A program made the position numbers and the translations under genes. The notes under the pieces are model-generated. The model was not told the DNA's origin. It worked only from the letters and a program-made list of their open reading frames with translations, and made no database searches. Source: Pseudomonas oryzihabitans (GTDB lineage Bacteria; Pseudomonadota; Gammaproteobacteria; Pseudomonadales; Pseudomonadaceae). From it: a DNA stretch of 64,000 bases. Every line of letters begins with the position of its first letter. Position 1 is the stretch's first letter. Location: NCBI RefSeq assembly GCF_001518815.1, contig NZ_CP013987.1, positions 310,001-374,000 of the forward strand. The letters run 5' to 3'. Of this stretch, positions 43,941 through 52,571 are shown one piece after another.

Positions 43941-45281
43941 ATGACTCTGCGCACCTACGCAGGGCTAGGAGCCCTCATGTCTTTCGTAGCGCTGCCGGGC
44001 CTGGCCATGGCCCAGGAAGCGGCTGCGGCACCGGCCATCAACAGCGGGGACACGGCCTGGATGCTGATCTCGACGGCCCTCGTGCTGTTCATGACCATCC
44101 CGGGCCTCGCGCTGTTCTACGGCGGTATGGTGCGTGCCAAGAACGTCCTGTCGGTGATGATGCAATGCTTCGCCATCACCGGTCTCATCAGCATCCTGTG
44201 GATGGTCTATGGCTACAGCCTGGCCTTCGACACCACCGGCATGGAAAAGGGCGTCACCAACTTCAATTCCTTCATCGGCGGTCTGGGTAAGGCCTTCCTG
44301 TCCACGCTGCAGCATGATGCCGTGACCTCGGCGACCGCCCTGTTCCCGGAAAGCGTCTTCGTCACCTTCCAGATGACCTTCGCCATCATCACTCCCGCGC
44401 TGATCGTCGGTGCCTTCGCCGAGCGCATGAAGTTCTCCGCCATGCTGATCTTCACCGGCCTGTGGTTCACCTTCGTCTATGCACCCATCGCCCACATGGT
44501 CTGGAGCGGTGACGGCGGCCTGATGTGGGACTGGGGCGTACTGGACTTTGCGGGCGGCACCGTGGTGCACATCAACGCCGGTGTGGCCGGTCTGGTCGCG
44601 GCCATCGTCCTGGGCAAGCGCAAGGGCTATCCGACTACCCCCATGGCCCCGCACAACCTGGGCTACACCCTGGTCGGCGCCGCCATGCTGTGGGTCGGCT
44701 GGTTCGGTTTCAACGCCGGGTCCGCCGCAGCCGCCAATGGCACCGCCGGCATGGCCATGCTGACCACCCAGATCGCCACCGCTGCCGCGGCCCTGGGCTG
44801 GATGTTCGCCGAGTGGATCACCCATGGTAAGCCGAGCGCCCTGGGCATCGCCTCCGGCGTGGTCGCCGGTCTGGTAGCCATCACCCCGGCCGCCGGTACC
44901 GCCGGCCCCATGGGCGCCCTGATCATCGGCCTGGTCTCCGGCGTGGTGTGCTTCTTCACCGCCACCAGCCTCAAGCGCAAGCTGGGCTATGACGACTCCC
45001 TGGACGCCTTTGGCGTGCACGGTATCGGCGGCATCGTCGGCGCCCTGCTGACCGGCGTCTTCGCCGCGCCGGCCCTGGGTGGCTTCGGTACCGTGACCGA
45101 TATCGGCGCCCAGCTCTTCATCCAGTTCAAGGGCGTGGCCTTCACCATCGTCTACACCGGTATCGTCACCTTCGTGATCCTCAAGGTGCTGGACGTAGTC
45201 ATGGGCCTGAGAGTCAACGAGGAAGAGGAAACCGTGGGCCTGGACCTCACCCTGCACAACGAGCGTGGCTACAACCTGTAA
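43941..45281 (+). CDS. amtB: Ammonium transporter AmtB
   Basis: Trimeric ammonium channel of 446 aa. The signal sequence (MTLRTYAGLGALMSFVALPG) leads to eleven helices. Segments include DTAWMLISTALVLFMTIPGL, ALFYGGMVRAKNVLSVMMQC, the pore region with the twin-His DFAGGTVVHINAG near residues 203-215, and DAFGVHGIGGIVGALLTGVF near 355-374. Co-transcribed with glnK. A strong terminator follows at 45295. Confidence 0.95.
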   Translation: MTLRTYAGLGALMSFVALPGLAMAQEAAAAPAINSGDTAWMLISTALVLFMTIPGLALFYGGMVRAKNVLSVMMQCFAITGLISILWMVYGYSLAFDTTGMEKGVTNFNSFIGGLGKAFLSTLQHDAVTSATALFPESVFVTFQMTFAIITPALIVGAFAERMKFSAMLIFTGLWFTFVYAPIAHMVWSGDGGLMWDWGVLDFAGGTVVHINAGVAGLVAAIVLGKRKGYPTTPMAPHNLGYTLVGAAMLWVGWFGFNAGSAAAANGTAGMAMLTTQIATAAAALGWMFAEWITHGKPSALGIASGVVAGLVAITPAAGTAGPMGALIIGLVSGVVCFFTATSLKRKLGYDDSLDAFGVHGIGGIVGALLTGVFAAPALGGFGTVTDIGAQLFIQFKGVAFTIVYTGIVTFVILKVLDVVMGLRVNEEEETVGLDLTLHNERGYNL

Positions 45282-45294
45282 GCTGCCGCTCTCG

Positions 45295-45320
45295 AAAAAG
45301 GCGCCGCGAGGCGCCTTTTT
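45295..45320 (+). terminator. Intrinsic terminator of glnK-amtB
   Basis: AAAAAGGCGCC-gcga-GGCGCCTTTTT, 14 bp after the amtB stop. Confidence 0.93.
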
Positions 45321-45395
45321 CATGTCTGCCCTACGGCTGGAACAACCGCCGTCCTGCTGTGTCTAGACTGCACGCCGGTGGTGTGCAATCACCGC

Positions 45396-45423
45396 TTTGC
45401 TTTTCCGATCGTCGCGCTAGAAT
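45396..45423 (+). promoter_or_regulatory. Putative sigma-70 promoter of yjbQ
   Basis: TTTGCT - 16 bases - TAGAAT lies 31 bp before the yjbQ start. The -10 is good (five of six) and the -35 weak. Confidence 0.4.
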
Positions 45424-45453
45424 GCGCGCCCAGTCAGTCGGCGGGGGTATTTC

Positions 45454-45873
45454 ATGTGGCTGCAGCGGACCTTTTCCCTGCGCGCTCGAGCGCGTGGTTT
45501 TCATCTCGTCACCGATGAGGTGCTGGATCAGCTGCCTGAGCTGGCTGAGTGTCGCGTCGGCCTGCTGCACCTCTGGCTGCAGCACACCTCGGCCTCGCTG
45601 ACCATCAACGAGAATGCCGATGGGGCCGTGCGGCGCGACTTCGAGCGGTTCTTCAATCAGCTGGTCCCCCAGGGGCAGGCCGGTTATGAGCATGACTACG
45701 AAGGGCCGGACGACCTGCCCGCGCATTTCAAGAGCAGTCTGCTCGGGTGCAGCCTGAGCCTGCCGATCCAGGCGGGCCAGCTGGCGCTGGGGACCTGGCA
45801 GGGCATCTACCTGGGCGAACACCGTGACCAGGGTGGCGCGCGACGTTTGATCGCGACGCTGCAGGGCGAATAG
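45454..45873 (+). CDS. YjbQ family (UPF0047) protein
   Basis: Small cytosolic protein of 139 aa in the UPF0047/YjbQ family, some members of which have secondary thiamine-phosphate synthase activity in vitro. Signature residues are [20 protein letters not shown] (residues 38-57) with the conserved His, and [20 protein letters not shown] near 111-130. It lies between amtB and sutA, as in P. aeruginosa. The physiological role is not known. Confidence 0.85.
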   Translation: MWLQRTFSLRARARGFHLVTDEVLDQLPELAECRVGLLHLWLQHTSASLTINENADGAVRRDFERFFNQLVPQGQAGYEHDYEGPDDLPAHFKSSLLGCSLSLPIQAGQLALGTWQGIYLGEHRDQGGARRLIATLQGE

Positions 45874-45943
45874 CCAGGAATTTTTTGTAGGAGACCGCGT
45901 CAAAACGCGCGGTCCGATTTTGCCAAAATGTTGGAGGCGGTTT

Positions 45944-46276
45944 ATGAGCGACGAAGATCTGGAACAGGACGACCTGGAAACAGGTGCGGAGGAAGAGGGC
46001 GATAACGAAGAGTTTGCCGCCGCAACCGACGACGCCGAGCAAGAGGAAGGCAGCGAAAGCGAAGCGCCAGCGTCCGGCAGCAAGGCCAAGAAGAAGCGCG
46101 AGCCCGAGCCGGAAGAGCTGCCATCGGTGGAAGCCAAGCAGCGCGAGCGGGATGCGCTGGAAAAAGCCATGCAGGACTTCTTGTCGCGTGGAGGCAAGGT
46201 GCAGGAGATCGACGCCAACGTGGTCGCCGATCCGCCCAAGAAGCCTGACAGCAAATATGGCAGTCGTCCCATCTAG
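45944..46276 (+). CDS. sutA: SutA, RNA-polymerase-binding transcription factor
   Basis: Pseudomonas-specific small protein of 110 aa that binds RNA polymerase and raises expression of housekeeping genes in slow-growing cells. The N-terminal 55 residues are acidic and disordered. The conserved half reads ELPSVEAKQRERDALEKAMQ, DFLSRGGKVQEIDANVVADP and ends PPKKPDSKYGSRPI, which matches P. aeruginosa SutA closely. The start ATG 45944 follows TTGGAGGCG. A terminator lies 20 bp downstream. Confidence 0.92.
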   Translation: MSDEDLEQDDLETGAEEEGDNEEFAAATDDAEQEEGSESEAPASGSKAKKKREPEPEELPSVEAKQRERDALEKAMQDFLSRGGKVQEIDANVVADPPKKPDSKYGSRPI

Positions 46277-46296
46277 GACCGTGCAATACCGCCTTC

Positions 46297-46320
46297 GAAA
46301 CCCCGCTTCGGCGGGGTTTC
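46297..46320 (+). terminator. Intrinsic terminator of sutA
   Basis: GAAACCCCGC-TTCG-GCGGGGTTTC: 10-bp stem with a stable UUCG loop, 20 bp after the sutA stop. It can act on both strands, ending the small minus-strand gene as well. Confidence 0.85.
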
Positions 46321-46333
46321 GTCTATCTGGCGG

Positions 46334-46426
46334 TCACAGCAGCGCCATAACCATGATGAAGCCGGTAAAGGCCGCAGCCATGGTCGCAAGGCAGGCCATG
46401 CAGATTACATCATCTCTCTCATACAT
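46334..46426 (-). CDS. Candidate 30-residue membrane microprotein
   Basis: Short reading frame with a start MYERDDVICMACLATMAAAF and one hydrophobic helix up to FIMVMALL. AAGGCG sits about ten bases before the ATG. A Cys-x-x-Cys pair (CMAC) marks the N-terminal end of the helix. The frame is tight against the sutA terminator. Coding status is inferred only from the ribosome site and composition. Confidence 0.4.
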   Translation of the reverse strand: MYERDDVICMACLATMAAAFTGFIMVMALL

Positions 46427-46541
46427 GTTGGCAACGCCTTAGTAGCCCTAATGGGTGATGGCATTTTGCTCTCCTGGCAAAGATTCCCCTGTGCGACTCA
46501 TCGCAAAAGGCCACTATCTCGCCCTGGCGATGCCAAGCAGT

Positions 46542-46880
46542 TCACCAATGGCGCGGCGGCGGCCCGTAATAGGGGCGTGGTTCGTAGGCTGGTTGATAGG
46601 GGTAGTAGCCTGGCGGGACGGGGCGCCAGTGCGGTGCCGCATAGCCCGTTTGGGGGTAGGGGCGGTAATAGTTATAGGGGTAGCCATCCCGGCGGTAATA
46701 GGAATGGTGTCGATGATGCCGCCGGTACTCGCCCACCGGCAGGAAGCCTGCTTCCTCGACAGCCATACCGGGGGCCCCTGCCCAGGGTTGCCCCCGATCG
46801 GGTCCCCCGTGCGCTGCGGCCATACCGCTGGCGGCAAGGGTGGCGGTCACTAGCAGAATCAACGACGCTCGCGATGTCAT
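46542..46880 (-). CDS. Secreted Tyr/Pro/His-rich small protein
   Basis: Protein of 112 aa. The signal peptide MTSRASLILLVTATLAASGM is followed by AAAHGG. The mature part is low-complexity with RRHHRHHSYYRRDGYPYNYY, YRPYPQTG and YYGPPPRHW, rich in Tyr, Pro, Arg and His, so probably disordered and envelope-located, perhaps metal-binding. ATG 46880 starts the signal peptide; the frame to 46919 lacks one. No function known. Confidence 0.7.
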   Translation of the reverse strand: MTSRASLILLVTATLAASGMAAAHGGPDRGQPWAGAPGMAVEEAGFLPVGEYRRHHRHHSYYRRDGYPYNYYRPYPQTGYAAPHWRPVPPGYYPYQPAYEPRPYYGPPPRHW

Positions 46881-46979
46881 GGTGTTCTCCTCGCGGCGCT
46901 CGATAGGCCGCGTCACCATGAAACACCTTTGGCCGTCAGCGGGCGTCAGGCCAGGTAAAGGTCTGGTAAGGCCGCTGGG

Positions 46980-47090
46980 TCAGTCCCAGTCCAGGCCTTG
47001 CATGCCCGCGGCGACGATGAGGGCCAGCGAAAGCAGCCCGATGCCACACATCAGGATCGTCAGCTCCAGTTGGTCCAGCCGCCGCTTCAC
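46980..47090 (-). CDS. Candidate 36-residue membrane microprotein
   Basis: Reads MKRRLDQLELTILMCGIGLL, then SLALIVAAGMQGLDWD, a short basic N-terminus and one transmembrane helix. The GTG start at 47090 overlaps the upstream stop codon by four bases (GTGA), pointing to coupled translation with the 70-aa gene. No recognised family. Confidence 0.42.
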   Translation of the reverse strand: MKRRLDQLELTILMCGIGLLSLALIVAAGMQGLDWD

Positions 47091-47299
47091 CCCTGCCACC
47101 AATGCCAGAGGGTGAAGCCGATCAGTGCCATGACCAGGCCGAGAAACAGGCGATTCAGCCACAGGCTGGCGCTGCTCAGCAGGGTGAACCAGAGCGGTGT
47201 GCCTGGCTCGCTCGGTGCGATGGCGGGCTGCCCGCTGGCTTCTTGTGGCAGGACGTCGGGAAGGGGGGTAGCGATGAGGGGGATCGAGCGAATGGGCAT
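47087..47299 (-). CDS. Candidate 70-residue membrane protein
   Basis: Reads MPIRSIPLIATPLPDVLPQE at the start and ends in a transmembrane helix (SLWLNRLFLGLVMALIGFTL) with WHWWQG at the C-terminus. The start ATG 47299 has no strong ribosome site. It overlaps the next frame by GTGA. The pair of tiny membrane proteins is unannotated to my knowledge. Confidence 0.48.
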   Translation of the reverse strand: MPIRSIPLIATPLPDVLPQEASGQPAIAPSEPGTPLWFTLLSSASLWLNRLFLGLVMALIGFTLWHWWQG

Positions 47300-47603
47300 A
47301 AGCGAGCGCCTCCGTGCGCCTTGTGCGAGGTATGACCGACCGCAGGCGAAAAGGCAGCGGCAGGCCATGGCCGAGCGACGGTAGTGAAGGGCGCCGCTCG
47401 TGCAACGGATGATCACCGAAATTTCTGCCGCCCGGGCGATGGGCCGCTGAAAAGGTCGGGCGGTTCCCACTCTTGGCGGCAGATAGCGGCATCGCTGGGG
47501 CCCTCAGGGCGACGCCTGAGGCGAAAAGGAGCCGGTGGGCTTGAATGGGCGAGCTGGCGGGTACAGCCTCATGGTCCTGATGCCGGACGCTGGGAGAAAC
47601 GTC
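47300..47603. other. Intergenic region before the cupin gene
   Basis: These 304 bases contain the short dyad CCTCAGG-gcgacg-CCTGAGG near 47506 and an AAAAGGAG ribosome-like sequence at 47524-47530 that precedes an in-frame GTG of the cupin frame. I see no conserved ORF or named promoter here. Confidence 0.45.
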
Positions 47604-47942
47604 ATGACCAATCTGCTTCGCGACCTGCCCGATGCCTCCGCGGCGGAGGTATTAACGCCCCTGCTGGAGCGGCCTGGCTGCCGCATCGAACGGATCGTCT
47701 CCCTGGGTCAAACCACCCCGGCGGAGGCGCCTTATCGGCGGGCTCATGACGAATGGGTGATGCTGCTGCAGGGCGCGGCCCGGGTTGCCCTGGAGGGGCG
47801 GGAGGTGGTGCTGGAGCCGGGCGCTGCGCTGTTCATTCCGGCGCGGACCGAACACTGGGTGACCTATACCGATCCCCTCGTCGCCACCGTGTGGCTGGCG
47901 ATCCACCTGGGAGAGGCCTTGGCAGCCCCGGCGTCGGTCTGA
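47604..47942 (+). CDS. Cupin-domain protein
   Basis: Small cytosolic beta-barrel protein of 112 aa. The cupin core is DEWVMLLQGAARVALEGREV (about residues 49-68), then LEPGAALFIPARTEHWVTYT (about 70-89) with the usual His of motif 2. Motif 1 lacks a full HxH pair (HDEW), so metal binding is uncertain. ATG 47604 with GGAG seven bases before it is preferred; GTG 47535 would add 23 unconserved residues. Ligand unknown. Confidence 0.78.
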   Translation: MTNLLRDLPDASAAEVLTPLLERPGCRIERIVSLGQTTPAEAPYRRAHDEWVMLLQGAARVALEGREVVLEPGAALFIPARTEHWVTYTDPLVATVWLAIHLGEALAAPASV

Positions 47943-48015
47943 GGCGAAGCGTGCTGCCTATGCCGCGGCGCCAGGGGCGTCAAGGCAGCGCGCCTGAGCC
48001 TTGGTGTCCTGGGTC

Positions 48016-48369
48016 CTAGCGGACCAGGGTCACCGGGCCGTGATCGTCGCAATGGCCGTCATGGACGTGATGCAGGCGGCCATCCACCAGGTAGTCGACG
48101 TGGTCACCGTGGGGAACGGCCTCGTGGCCGCAGTCAGGACCATGGACATGATCGGGCGCGTGGCCACTGCTCTGACCGTGAGTGCAGTGATCGGGATTGA
48201 TGGCGCCGACCTTCAGCACATGCTCGTCCACGTGATCGCCATGCATATGGTGCAGATGCCCATCGTGGAGATAGTCGACATGGCCGTCATGCTCGATGGC
48301 GGTGTGGCCGCAGTTCGGACCGTGCTGATGGCTGTGATTCGCGTGATGCTTTTCGCTGCAGGTGGTCAT
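48016..48369 (-). CDS. Histidine-rich metal-binding protein with internal duplication
   Basis: Protein of 117 aa, about 28 of them histidine, and no signal peptide. Two copies of a unit are visible: HGPNCGHTAIEHDGHVDYLH with DGHLHHMHGDHVDEH (residues 16-50) and HGPDCGHEAVPHGDHVDYLV with DGRLHHVHDGHCDDH (about 76-110). Cys and His spacing suits Zn, Ni or Cu binding. It resembles uncharacterised metal-rich proteins often near metal-transport genes, but no transporter is next to it. The ATG 48369 is the natural start; a frame extending to 48777 crosses the tRNA and is not real. Confidence 0.8.
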   Translation of the reverse strand: MTTCSEKHHANHSHQHGPNCGHTAIEHDGHVDYLHDGHLHHMHGDHVDEHVLKVGAINPDHCTHGQSSGHAPDHVHGPDCGHEAVPHGDHVDYLVDGRLHHVHDGHCDDHGPVTLVR

Positions 48370-48585
48370 GATACTGACTCCGAAAAGGGTGGCTGTCTGG
48401 TGACGCCACGCCATTAAAAAGTCTGAAGTGGGTAGAGGGTCAAGGATGTCGGGCGGAGTTTTTCCGGGCACCAAGGCGTCTAGGGCGCGCCTTGGAGTTC
48501 TTCTCGCAGATGTGGCAGGACAGCACGGAGGATTGGCAGATGGGCAGCGGACCCAGGGGATGAGGCCTGGATATATTGCAGGCAC

Positions 48586-48610
48586 AAAAAAACCGGCACT
48601 AGGCCGGTTT
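48586..48610 (-). terminator. Intrinsic terminator of tRNA-Phe
   Basis: On the minus strand AAACCGGC-ctagt-GCCGGTTT runs into a T-run, 40 bp after the tRNA 3' end. Confidence 0.88.
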
Positions 48611-48650
48611 CTCTGATCTCCAGATCCCGCAGGAGCTTGGAGGTTTGTCT

Positions 48651-48726
48651 TGGTGCCCAGGGACGGAATCGAACCGCCGACACGGGGATTTTCAATCCCC
48701 TGCTCTACCAACTGAGCTACCTGGGC
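48651..48726 (-). tRNA. tRNA-Phe (anticodon GAA)
   Basis: The 76-base minus-strand sequence starts GCCCAGGTAGCTCAG and ends in encoded CCA (GGGCACCA). The acceptor stem GCCCAGG pairs with CCTGGGC, the D-loop has AGTTGGTAGA, the T-loop is GGTTCGAATCC, and the anticodon loop is TTGAAAA between GGGGA and TCCCC. It has a consensus promoter at 48737-48765 and its own terminator. Confidence 0.97.
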
Positions 48727-48736
48727 AACGGGGCGC

Positions 48737-48765
48737 ATTAAAAGCGTTTCTCGACCCTGTGTCAA
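48737..48765 (-). promoter_or_regulatory. Sigma-70 promoter of tRNA-Phe
   Basis: On the minus strand TTGACA (perfect -35) is spaced 17 bases from TTTAAT (-10, four of six). The first tRNA base lies 11 bp after the -10. Confidence 0.85.
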
Positions 48766-48800
48766 CAGTGAGCCCAAAAAAATTTAGATTTTTCGGGCGC

Positions 48801-49006
48801 TTAGGGTCTGTTCAATGCCTCGCGAGCTAGAGACAAACAAGGCCTAGGCGGCCCCGCGAAGATGGCTGAGGAAGCGGATCGGACTCGCGCTCGAGTGTAC
48901 AAAGGGTAAATGAGCGTTCCGACGGGGCCGCCCAGGCCGGGCTGGCGACCCAGGCCATCCTCAACGCCCTTTGGCCGACGCGCAGCAGGCTTTGAATAGG
49001 TCCTAA
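48801..49006. mobile_element. MITE-like 206-bp element with terminal inverted repeats
   Basis: Ends are TTAGGGTCTGTTCAA and TTGAATAGGTCCTAA, which match as inverted repeats at 12 of 15 positions. Inside lies a second inverted repeat, GGCCTAGGCGGCCCCG (48841) against CGGGGCCGCCCAGGCC (48923), 15 of 16 pairs, so the element folds into a long stem. No ORF. It sits between tRNA-Phe and yggX. Could instead be a regulatory or structured RNA element. Confidence 0.65.
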
Positions 49007-49015
49007 GCCGTCGAC

Positions 49016-49288
49016 TCAGGCGCTGGGGGGCACGTAGCCTTCTGCCTGGGCGTAGTCTTCACCGGACAGGAACTTGTCCATCTCGGCTTGCAGGAACTTG
49101 CGATCCTCGGCGTTCATCATGTTCAGCCGACGCTCGTTGATGAGCATGGTCTGGTGCTTCTGCCACTCTTCCCAGGCCTGCTTGGAGACGTGCTGATAGA
49201 TGTCTTCGCCCTTGGCGCCGGGGTAGGGCGGGCGATCCAGGGCGGGAAGCTCCTGCTTGTGCTTGCGGCACATCACGGTGCGGGTCAT
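49016..49288 (-). CDS. yggX: Fe(II)-trafficking / oxidative-damage protection protein YggX
   Basis: Small cytosolic protein of 90 aa that protects Fe-S clusters and may traffic iron. It has the conserved start [20 protein letters not shown] with Cys-7, [20 protein letters not shown] and [19 protein letters not shown]. Overlaps the mutY stop by 4 bp, so the two are coupled; both deal with oxidative damage. Last gene of asmA-mutY-yggX. Confidence 0.94.
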   Translation of the reverse strand: MTRTVMCRKHKQELPALDRPPYPGAKGEDIYQHVSKQAWEEWQKHQTMLINERRLNMMNAEDRKFLQAEMDKFLSGEDYAQAEGYVPPSA

Positions 49289-50349
49289 GCGGGTTCTCCT
49301 TTGAGCGCCTGCTCGGCGCGCTTGAGCAGTTTCTGCACCGGGGCAGCGAGGCCCAGGCGCGGCGGGGACGCGAGGTTATACCAAAGCCAGTCGCCCTCGG
49401 CCACGCGTTGGTGGCGATGGTCCACCTGCACCAGCCAGGGCTCGATGGCCAGCTGGAAATGGCTGAAGGTGTGTACCAGGCCGGGCAGCGCCTGGCGCTC
49501 GTCGATGGCGAGGCCCTGGCGTTCGGCGAGGGCTTCGAGCTCGGCCACATCGGCGACCTCCGGCGGTCCCCAGAGGCCGCCCCAGAGGCCGGTGGACGGC
49601 CGGCGCTGCAAGAGCACGGCATTGGCATCGTTGACGAACAGCGGCATCAGGGTGCTGCGCTGCGGCAGTGTCTTGCGTGGCTTGGCGGCGGGAAAGTCGG
49701 TTTCCTGGCCTAGCAGGTGGGCGCGGCAACCCGGCTTGACCGGGCACAGCAGGCAGCTGGGCTTGCTGCGGGTACAGAGGGTGGCGCCCAGGTCCATCAT
49801 CGCCTGCGTGTAGGGGCCGACACGCTCGTGGGGCATCAGTCGTTCCGCGACCTCCCACAGGCGTCGGGCCACGGCAGGCTCGCCGGGATAGCCGGGAGTG
49901 GCGGTATAGCGCGCCAGCACCCGCTTGACGTTGCCGTCGAGGATGGGGGCGCGGATGTTCATGCTCAGGCTGGCGATGGCCCCGGCGGTGGAGCGGCCGA
50001 TGCCGGGTAACTCAGCAAGGGCCTCAACACTGCGGGGAAACTCGCCGCCGTGCTGCTCGACCACGGTCTTGGCGGCCTTGTGCAGATTGCGCGCGCGGCT
50101 GTAGTAACCGAGGCCCGTCCAGAGGTGCAGGACCTCGTCTTCCGGTGCGGCAGCCAGGGCCTCCACGGTGGGTAGCGCCTGCATGAAGCGGTCGAAGTAG
50201 CCCAGTACCGTGGCCACCTGGGTCTGCTGGAGCATGATCTCCGAGACCCAGACGCGATAGGGGGTCACGGCCTGTTGCCAGGGCAGGTCCTTGCGACCGT
50301 GCAGGTCGTACCAGGCCAGTACGGCGGTACCAAAGGCGTCGTCAGTCAT
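49285..50349 (-). CDS. mutY: A/G-specific adenine DNA glycosylase MutY
   Basis: Repair enzyme of 354 aa that removes adenine mispaired with 8-oxoguanine. The HhH region ([16 protein letters not shown] near residues 113-128) is followed by the catalytic Asp segment [13 protein letters not shown], and the iron-sulfur ligands have the expected spacing [17 protein letters not shown] (C-x6-C-x2-C-x5-C) near 192-208. The C-terminal NUDIX-like domain ([20 protein letters not shown] onward) recognises 8-oxoG. It overlaps asmA and yggX by 4 bp each. Confidence 0.96.
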   Translation of the reverse strand: MTDDAFGTAVLAWYDLHGRKDLPWQQAVTPYRVWVSEIMLQQTQVATVLGYFDRFMQALPTVEALAAAPEDEVLHLWTGLGYYSRARNLHKAAKTVVEQHGGEFPRSVEALAELPGIGRSTAGAIASLSMNIRAPILDGNVKRVLARYTATPGYPGEPAVARRLWEVAERLMPHERVGPYTQAMMDLGATLCTRSKPSCLLCPVKPGCRAHLLGQETDFPAAKPRKTLPQRSTLMPLFVNDANAVLLQRRPSTGLWGGLWGPPEVADVAELEALAERQGLAIDERQALPGLVHTFSHFQLAIEPWLVQVDHRHQRVAEGDWLWYNLASPPRLGLAAPVQKLLKRAEQALKGEPA

Positions 50350-52571
50350 CGGCGTTGCAGCAGTCCCCGGATGGCGTTCTGGATGTCAGGGCTGATCTTA
50401 TCACCCAGCTTCTCTTCGATTTTTTCGTTCAGACGATTGCCGGCCGCGCGGGCGATGATCTGGCCCATGGCCTCGCGATCCAGGCGGCAGGCCTTGGCGC
50501 CCAGTTCCATGGGGCCGCGGCAGTGCAGCGGCCATTCGATATCGGCGTAGCGCTCGCCGACCTGGCAGCCCGGATCGGCGGCGGCGTTGGTATCGCCCTG
50601 CACGGTGATGCCCAGGCGGTAGTCCAGGCCGAGGGTGCGCAGATCGATGTCGCCATCGCCCTTCACCGCCAGGCCCGGCACGCTGACGCTGAGGTCCTGG
50701 TTGCGGGCCACGCCGTTGACGATGGTGAGGCTACCGCTCAACTGGCGGAAGGGTGTGTTCTGGCCGCCATGGGGCAATTCCAGCGGCTTGCGGTTGAGCA
50801 GGGATATACCCTGGCACAGCTGGCTTTCGACGTTGGCGTCGATCAGCTGGCCATTGCGCAGGGCGAAGCGCGCGGTGCCACCGAGGTTGTCGATCAGCGT
50901 GCGCTGGCTGGCGCCGGTGCTGCGCAGGTCGGCGTCCAGGTCGAGCAGGCCTTCCACTGGCGGCTTCTGGCCCTGGGCCTGGAGGATGCGCTCCACCGGC
51001 ACGGCCTTGATGCGTTCCCGGGCGGTGAGTTGCGGTTGGGCACCGCGCACGTCGAGGGCGCCGTTGGCTTCGAAGCGACCACCGAACAGCTCGCCTTCCA
51101 GGGCGCTGAGCTGCAGCTGGCCGTCAGCGGCCTTGGCCTTGAGGCTGGCGTCTTCGAAGGGCAGGCGATTGAGGGTGAGGTGTTGCAGGCTCAGGTCGAC
51201 ATCGGCGTCCAGGCTGCGCAGGCGTTCCACCGGCAGCAGGGTTTCCTCGCTCCAGGCGTGCTGGGTCGGGGCTTCCGGTAGCGGCGAGTTGCCTTGGGTG
51301 GCGATGGCGTCGACCTGGGCGACCTCTTCCTGGCGTGCGCCATTGGCCTGGCGCGCGGCGGTGGCCTTGGCCGGCAGATAGCGATCCAGGTCCAGGGTGT
51401 CACCGCTGAGCTGGATACGCAGGGCGCGGCGGGCGATGTCGGCGACGGCGACGCGGCCCTTGAGGGTGCTGTCGTCCAGCTGGAAGTTGAAGTCGTCCAG
51501 CGCCAGCGCGTTGCGGCTGGCCTGCACCTGGGCATTCATCTCGAAGCGCTGCAGGGTCTTGGCATCGGCCATGGCCGGTAATTCGACGCCGATACTGTCG
51601 AGGAAGGCGCGCAGGTCGAGACGGGCGATGGACACGCGACCGGCCAGCTGTGGATCGGTTTCCAGGCCGGTGAGCTTGAGGTCGCCCAGCGCCTTGAGGT
51701 CATTGGCAGTGAGCTTGAGGCTGGTCCATTCGGCGGTCTGGGCGCGGCGGTCGACGGCGAGCTGGCCGCTGGCGGAATAATTGACCACCTTGCCGTTGAA
51801 GGGCTCGCCGCTGGCGTCGCCGGTGAGCTTGAGGTTGTCCAGCGCGTACTGCTGGCTGGCCGGATCGAAATGGAATTCGCCATTGAGCAGCACGGTGGCG
51901 TTCACCGGCGGCTGGGTGGTGCTGGCGGTACCGGCGAGCTTGAGCGGAATGGGCGTGCCGGCGTAGATGGCGCCGGTCTCCAGGTCGATGCCTTCGAAGG
52001 CATAGTGAGCACCGCTGCGGGCATCGCTGTATTCGATCCGGGAGTTGCGCACGGTCAGGCTCTCGACATTGAGCTTGAGCGGCTGGTGCGGGCTGGTCGA
52101 CTCACCGGAGCCGGAGGAATCGGCAGGCGCCTTGGCTGGGGCGCCGCTCTGGTCCGCCTTGGGTGCGGGGCGACCGATCTCGGCCCAGTTGGTGCGGCCC
52201 TGGTCATCGCGGCTGGCGGTGAGGTCCAGGCCGTTGATCTTGACGTCGCTCATCTCCAGGTCGCGGCGCAGCAGCAGGGGCAGCAGCCGGACCGACAGGA
52301 TCAGCCGCTGTACCTGGGCCAGCTGGCGATCAGGGGTGGCCGCGCTGGCCAGGGTGGCATCGTGCAATTCGACGCCCAGCCAGGGGAACAGACTCCAGCC
52401 GATGTCGCCCTTGAGCTGCAGATCGACGTTGGCCTTGTTGCGCGCGAGCTGGCGAATCTCGTCCTTGTAGTCGTTGGGATCGACCAGATGGGTGAGGGCG
52501 AAGCCTACGGCGACCAGCAGGAGCAGCAGGCCGACGAGGACGATACCCAGCACTTTGGCGAAAGCTTTCAT
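50346..52571 (-). CDS. asmA: AsmA-family envelope protein
   Basis: Large protein of 741 aa, anchored by one N-terminal helix (FAKVLGIVLVGLLLLLVAVG, residues 4-23), with a periplasmic AsmA-like body. The AsmA start VDPNDYKDEIRQLARNKANV lies right after the helix. Repeats of beta-strand segments (for example LRSLDADVDLSLQHLTLNRL) are typical, and the C-terminal AsmA_2 region has RNGQLIDANVESQLCQGISL. AsmA proteins are proposed to move phospholipids between membranes. ATG 52571 gives the anchor; the upstream frame lacks one. First gene of the operon. Confidence 0.88.
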   Translation of the reverse strand: MKAFAKVLGIVLVGLLLLLVAVGFALTHLVDPNDYKDEIRQLARNKANVDLQLKGDIGWSLFPWLGVELHDATLASAATPDRQLAQVQRLILSVRLLPLLLRRDLEMSDVKINGLDLTASRDDQGRTNWAEIGRPAPKADQSGAPAKAPADSSGSGESTSPHQPLKLNVESLTVRNSRIEYSDARSGAHYAFEGIDLETGAIYAGTPIPLKLAGTASTTQPPVNATVLLNGEFHFDPASQQYALDNLKLTGDASGEPFNGKVVNYSASGQLAVDRRAQTAEWTSLKLTANDLKALGDLKLTGLETDPQLAGRVSIARLDLRAFLDSIGVELPAMADAKTLQRFEMNAQVQASRNALALDDFNFQLDDSTLKGRVAVADIARRALRIQLSGDTLDLDRYLPAKATAARQANGARQEEVAQVDAIATQGNSPLPEAPTQHAWSEETLLPVERLRSLDADVDLSLQHLTLNRLPFEDASLKAKAADGQLQLSALEGELFGGRFEANGALDVRGAQPQLTARERIKAVPVERILQAQGQKPPVEGLLDLDADLRSTGASQRTLIDNLGGTARFALRNGQLIDANVESQLCQGISLLNRKPLELPHGGQNTPFRQLSGSLTIVNGVARNQDLSVSVPGLAVKGDGDIDLRTLGLDYRLGITVQGDTNAAADPGCQVGERYADIEWPLHCRGPMELGAKACRLDREAMGQIIARAAGNRLNEKIEEKLGDKISPDIQNAIRGLLQRR

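Noticed and set aside
48801..49006. Insertion sequence with transposase
   Set aside because: The 206 bp contain no transposase frame, so only a non-autonomous element can be proposed.
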